From Oscillospiraceae bacterium (GTDB taxonomy: Bacteria; Bacillota; Clostridia; Oscillospirales; Acutalibacteraceae): a stretch of 32,809 nt of DNA. Every line of letters begins with the position of its first letter. Within the stretch, counting starts at the first letter, position 1. The stretch covers positions 1 through 32,809 of the forward strand of contig SVPX01000013.1 of the NCBI GenBank assembly GCA_015065665.1, written 5' to 3'. The notes beneath the pieces are model-generated. The model saw only the letters and a list, made by a program, of their open reading frames with translations, made no database searches and was not told the origin of the DNA. Below are positions 28,792-32,809 of the stretch, piece by piece. Position numbers and translations under genes: made by a program.

Positions 28792-30162
28792 TTATTTTCC
28801 GACACAGAAACTATGGAACACATCGTCCACAACTGCGTCTGATACATTTTCTCCTGTAAGCTGCAGGAGTGCCTCGATTGCATCTTCAATACAAACTGTA
28901 ACTGCATCGAAGGAGAAACCCATACTCAAAGTGTTTTGTGCTTCACAGATTGAGTCTAAAGCATTCTGTGCGGCGGCACGCTGTCTTTCTCCTGAGAGAA
29001 TACCTGCACATGGGTCAAAATCTTTTGTACCGGATACCTGTGCAATAGCCTCTGTCAGTTCTTCTTTTCCATCACCGTTGATAGCGCTTATATAAACAAT
29101 ATGATTTATTTTCTTACTAATTATATTTATATCCAACTTTCTTTCCAGATCTGTTTTATTAATAATGGCAATTGAAGGAACACCATCAAGGCTATCAATA
29201 AGTTTAATATCCTCATCAGTAAGTTCCTGACTGCTATCAAAAACAGCAAGTACAAGTGCGCAGGAAGAAAGTCTTTCTTTAGTTCTGTCCACACCGATTT
29301 TTTCAACTATATTATCGGTTTCACGGATACCTGCAGTATCACACAAACGGAGAGTCACATCTCCTACAATAACCGTTTCTTCAACCACATCTCTGGTAGT
29401 ACCGGGAATTTCTGTAACAATACTCTTGTCAAAACCTGAAAGCAGATTCATAAGAGTGGATTTGCCCACATTAGGTCTGCCAGCAATAACAGTATCAATT
29501 CCGTGAATGATAGCCTGTCCTGCCTCATATTCATCAAGAAGTTTTTCGGTTTTCTTCTTTGCTCTTGTAAGTGTTTCATCAATTGCGCTGTCTGTTACTT
29601 CAGGAATATCCTCTTCAGGATAATCCGCCCATGCACAAAGATGGGCCGCAAGAGAAACAAGATCACTTTTTATATCATCAATTCTATTTCTGAGTGCTCC
29701 TGTGCGGGTGCTGACAGCTGCCCTTGCAGCCTGTTTACTCTGAGCAGAAATAATATCCATAACAGCCTGTGCTTCACTCAAATCCATCTTGCCGTTAAGA
29801 AACGCTCTCTTTGTAAACTCCCCAGGTTCTGCCATAATTGCACCGTTTTCAAGTACAGTCCGAAGCACAGCTCTTGTAACATAAAGACCGCCATGGCAAC
29901 AAAGTTCAACTACATTTTCTCCTGTGAAACTTCTGGGGGCACGATATAACACAGCCACAACCTCATCAAGCATTTCTCCTGTATTATCTACAACTTTACC
30001 GTAAGAAGCACGATAACCTTCCATTTCAGACAAAGTTTTACCGCTGACAGATACAAAAACTCTGTCAGCAACTGTTATAGCATCTTCTCCAGATATTCTG
30101 ATGATACCAATACCGCCTTGTCCTTGTGCGGTACTGATAGCAGCAATTGTACTTTCTTTCAT
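28792..30162 (-). CDS. mnmE: tRNA modification GTPase MnmE (TrmE)
   Basis: STIAAISTAQGQGGIGIIRISG; G1 GRPNVGKST; C-terminal FCVGK. ATG at 30162 preferred over GTG at 30171. Confidence 0.97.
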   Translation of the reverse strand: MKESTIAAISTAQGQGGIGIIRISGEDAITVADRVFVSVSGKTLSEMEGYRASYGKVVDNTGEMLDEVVAVLYRAPRSFTGENVVELCCHGGLYVTRAVLRTVLENGAIMAEPGEFTKRAFLNGKMDLSEAQAVMDIISAQSKQAARAAVSTRTGALRNRIDDIKSDLVSLAAHLCAWADYPEEDIPEVTDSAIDETLTRAKKKTEKLLDEYEAGQAIIHGIDTVIAGRPNVGKSTLMNLLSGFDKSIVTEIPGTTRDVVEETVIVGDVTLRLCDTAGIRETDNIVEKIGVDRTKERLSSCALVLAVFDSSQELTDEDIKLIDSLDGVPSIAIINKTDLERKLDINIISKKINHIVYISAINGDGKEELTEAIAQVSGTKDFDPCAGILSGERQRAAAQNALDSICEAQNTLSMGFSFDAVTVCIEDAIEALLQLTGENVSDAVVDDVFHSFCVGK

Positions 30163-30210
30163 AAAAATCACCAGCCTGTAAAACTTGTACTGAAAATATA
30201 AATTATTAAT

Positions 30211-30245
30211 AACAAAAACAAAACAGGGCAGCTATTGCCGCCCTG
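30211..30245 (-). terminator. Putative terminator between jag and mnmE
   Basis: Minus-strand CAGGGC-G-GC-AATA-GC-T-GCCCTG followed by TTTTGTTTTTGTT. Confidence 0.75.
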
Positions 30246-30275
30246 CTAAGTGTCGGCGACTTTTACGCCGTTTGA

Positions 30276-31067
30276 TTATTTGTCAATTCTGCCGTAAAGA
30301 GCAGCACCCTCGCCCTCATTGATAGGAGCGCGTCTGGGTGAATCTTCAGAGTTGGAAGCAGCATCATAACTACGTCTGGGACGTCTGTCATAACCACCCT
30401 TACCTCTGCCTCTGCCGCCACGATTGTTGCGGGGAGCCTTGGGGTCAGGACCAATTACAACATGTCTGTTCATATTCTCGCCTTCGCTCCAGGAGATAGC
30501 ACCCTGAACCTTCTGAACAGCAGTGTGGATGATTCTTCTCTCATAAGGATTCATAGGCTCAAGACTAGTCTTGTAACCTGTTTTAACTGCCTTGTAAGCA
30601 AGTTTTCTGCCGAGACCTTCAAGAGTCTTTTCTCTCTTTTCACGGTAGTCACCTGTGTTGATTGTAACCTTATAATAAGAATTCTCAACATGGTTTGCAA
30701 CAAGACCTGTAAGATACTGGAGAGCATCAAGAGTCTCACCGCGTCTGCCGATAACGGAACCTACATCTTCACCCTCAAGGTCGATGATAACTCCGCCTTC
30801 TTCAACTTCTTTAGATGTGAGGGTAATACCCTCAAGTCCCATTGCGTCAAGAACATCTTTAAGAAAGTCCTCTGCTACATCAGCAGGGGATGCTTTGATA
30901 AAAGCTCTTACCTTGGCAGGACAACCGCCAAATAAACCGAAAACCTTTTTCTCAGCTCTCTGGATAATTTCAAATTCAGCTTCGTAAGTCTCAACACCAA
31001 GCTGTCTGCAAGCGTCTTCCTGTGCAGCAACCTCGGTATCACCTACGCCGATAGCTTCTCTAATCAA
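30276..31067 (-). CDS. jag: RNA-binding protein Jag (KhpB/SpoIIIJ-associated) with Arg/Gly-rich tail
   Basis: Jag_N region, KH GSVIGRRGETLDALQYLTGLVAN, R3H MNPYERRIIHTAVQ; TTG start after aaggtgac; C-terminal RNNRGGRGRGKGGYDRRPRRSYD. Confidence 0.93.
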   Translation of the reverse strand: MIREAIGVGDTEVAAQEDACRQLGVETYEAEFEIIQRAEKKVFGLFGGCPAKVRAFIKASPADVAEDFLKDVLDAMGLEGITLTSKEVEEGGVIIDLEGEDVGSVIGRRGETLDALQYLTGLVANHVENSYYKVTINTGDYREKREKTLEGLGRKLAYKAVKTGYKTSLEPMNPYERRIIHTAVQKVQGAISWSEGENMNRHVVIGPDPKAPRNNRGGRGRGKGGYDRRPRRSYDAASNSEDSPRRAPINEGEGAALYGRIDK

Positions 31068-31153
31068 GATGTCACCTTCTTGTATTCTATTATGTTATAA
31101 AAAAGTAATTAATTTCTGTTTAACGTGTGACAATATACCTTATGATATTTAAA

Positions 31154-32065
31154 TCAAAGGCGTCTTACTGTTGCTTCCTGCTTTTCAAGAAGTGCAACTC
31201 TGGCTGCCTCGCCACGAGCAACCATCATATCAGGTCCGAAGAAATAGTGGAGGACCAGAGACTGTACAAAACCAAGAACAGTAGAACAAATCCAATAGAA
31301 ACCTACTGCTGCGGGTACAGTATAAGCCAGATAAGCAGAGAACAGAGGAAGCAGAAGAATCATAGCCTTCATACATCCCTGCTGTGCAGCACCATTGCCG
31401 TTGAGTTTTGTCATAATCATCTGAGATACAACAGATGTAGCAAAACAAAGCACAGGAATTAAAAGATACCATGAAAAACCAAGAGTGGAAGGTGTCTCAA
31501 GAAGATTGATTCCTGAGAAATTAAAAGATGCACAAAACTCTGTAATTTCAGGAATGGTAACTTTTGCGCCCTCAAAACAAGCCTGAATACTCTCAAAACT
31601 TGTAAAATACTTCATAATATCAATCTGACCGCCATACATAGCAGATGTGCTGATATTGAGACCGGGAATGGACACAAGAACATTCTTTGCATTCTCTACC
31701 ATAGCCTTGTCCAAGTGAAGTGTATTTGTCAGAGGATATGCAACACTATAGAAAATACCAAGCATAATAAACATAGGAATGATTGATGTAAGACAACCTC
31801 CGTAGGGGCTTACGCCTTCTTTTTCATATAGTTTCTGGGTTTCTTCCTGAAGTTTTTCTCTGTTATTAGCGTACTTTTCGCGAAGTGCATTCATCTTAGC
31901 TTGCATTCTGGCGTTACCTGCCATGGTCTTCTGTTGTTTAACAGAAGAGGGGAACATTATAATCTTCGCGATGATTGTAAAGATGAAGATAGCAAGTGCA
32001 TAGTTATGAACTAACTGGTAAGCAAACCAGAGTACATAACCAAAAATGCTTCCGATAAAATCCAT
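31154..32065 (-). CDS. yidC: Membrane protein insertase YidC/SpoIIIJ
   Basis: FPSSVKQQKTMAGNARMQAKMNALREKYANNREKLQEETQKLYEKEGVSPYGGCLTSIIPMFIMLGIFYSV; ATG at 32065 with aaaggtt RBS, the upstream ORF extension overlaps yidD. Confidence 0.93.
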   Translation of the reverse strand: MDFIGSIFGYVLWFAYQLVHNYALAIFIFTIIAKIIMFPSSVKQQKTMAGNARMQAKMNALREKYANNREKLQEETQKLYEKEGVSPYGGCLTSIIPMFIMLGIFYSVAYPLTNTLHLDKAMVENAKNVLVSIPGLNISTSAMYGGQIDIMKYFTSFESIQACFEGAKVTIPEITEFCASFNFSGINLLETPSTLGFSWYLLIPVLCFATSVVSQMIMTKLNGNGAAQQGCMKAMILLLPLFSAYLAYTVPAAVGFYWICSTVLGFVQSLVLHYFFGPDMMVARGEAARVALLEKQEATVRRL

Positions 32066-32081
32066 ATACTTAACCTTTCTT

Positions 32082-32309
32082 TCATCTCTTTTGTTTTTTC
32101 TGCGGGACGGGGTCATACCCGCCTTTGGAGAAGGGGTTGCACCGCAGTATTCTCCATATAGTAAGAGCAGAGCCCTTTAATACTCCGAAACGTTCAATTG
32201 CTTCATATCCGTACTGCGAACAAGTGGGATAATACTTGCAAGCAGGAGGTGTACGTGGAGAAATCTTTGTCTGATAAAAGCGTATTAACTTAAGAAGAAA
32301 TTTTTTCAT
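32082..32309 (-). CDS. yidD: Membrane protein insertion efficiency factor YidD
   Basis: [62 protein letters not shown]. Confidence 0.97.
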   Translation of the reverse strand: MKKFLLKLIRFYQTKISPRTPPACKYYPTCSQYGYEAIERFGVLKGSALTIWRILRCNPFSKGGYDPVPQKKQKR

Positions 32310-32311
32310 AC

Positions 32312-32650
32312 TTAATCCCCCAGCAGTTTTGCATCCATAAGATGCTTTTTCATACTGCAGAGAATATCCGTACTCTTTCTGTAGGGTGTTTTACCCCTTG
32401 CAACAAATACTATGTCGTATCCGGGACGCAAGGAACCCTTAAGCTGTGAAAAGGCAGCTCTGATAATACGCCTGGAGCGGTTACGCTCCACAGCCTTTCC
32501 GATCTTTTTGCCTGTGGTGATTCCGATACGCAGGTTATTAGTATTATTTTTTACGATGTAAGTAACCAGGTCAGGTGAGACATACGACCGACCGCGGCTA
32601 TATGCTCGCCTGAACTCCCTGTTTTCTTTTAAAGTGATAGTATCACTCAT
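32312..32650 (-). CDS. rnpA: Ribonuclease P protein component
   Basis: [26 protein letters not shown]...[27 protein letters not shown]...[11 protein letters not shown]. Confidence 0.96.
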   Translation of the reverse strand: MSDTITLKENREFRRAYSRGRSYVSPDLVTYIVKNNTNNLRIGITTGKKIGKAVERNRSRRIIRAAFSQLKGSLRPGYDIVFVARGKTPYRKSTDILCSMKKHLMDAKLLGD

Positions 32651-32695
32651 TCAAACCACCTGATTTACTGTGTGGGTAAAAGTCGGATTCCGACT

Positions 32696-32727
32696 GATAA
32701 AAAGAAAGACCACATATAACGTGGTCC
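32696..32727 (-). terminator. Putative terminator/attenuator between rpmH and rnpA
   Basis: Minus-strand GACCAC-GTTATAT-GTGGTC stem followed by TTTCTTTTTAT. Confidence 0.5.
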
Positions 32728-32758
32728 TCACTTTTAGTTAGCCAAGAACTATCTTTAA

Positions 32759-32809
32759 TTAGTAAGAAAGTCTCTTTCTGCCTTTTGCTCTTCTACGAGC
32801 AAGAACCTT
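32759..32809 (-). CDS. rpmH: Ribosomal protein bL34, C-terminal end, truncated by window edge
   Basis: Reverse strand reads ...KVLARRRAKGRKRLSY-stop directly upstream of rnpA. Confidence 0.93.
   Translation of the reverse strand, partial: KVLARRRAKGRKRLSY

Noticed and set aside
29503-30935. Plus-strand ORFs 29503-29949 and 30462-30935
   Set aside because: Antisense to mnmE and jag respectively; no domain resemblance.

Overview
This 32.8 kb window looks like the origin-proximal region of a Clostridia-type Firmicute chromosome. All calls come from reading the supplied sequence and translations; no database search was run. The right part (minus strand) carries the classical oriC-flanking cluster rpmH(partial)-rnpA-yidD-yidC-jag-mnmE-mnmG-rsmG-noc-parA-parB, followed by serS, a D-2-hydroxyacid dehydrogenase and a small XRE regulator. 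The centre (plus strand) carries zapA, a U32 peptidase, dut, mreBCD, a class B PBP (pbp2), minD and mgsA. It also carries a three-gene flavin/Fe-S operon (15640-19934) whose domain layout (NuoE-like, NuoF-like, and a 2Fe-2S + GltD/NfnB-like + 2x4Fe-4S fusion with no H-cluster domain) matches Stn-type electron-bifurcating transhydrogenases. The left part has the N-terminal portion of pyruvate:ferredoxin oxidoreductase (minus, running off the window, missing from the ORF track), a secreted dockerin-bearing protein and glycogen phosphorylase. Points worth a second look include the Stn-like operon, a frameshifted rsmG consistent with a CA-repeat slip, a Noc paralogue with no obvious membrane-targeting helix, three parS sites (one inside mnmG), a 30-bp tandem duplication between noc and parA, and a degraded REP-associated (RAYT) transposase containing its REP-like hairpin in frame. 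Others are a dockerin protein with a duplicated module of unknown function and a minD with no adjacent minC/minE/rodA. No tRNA, rRNA or CRISPR array was recognised.
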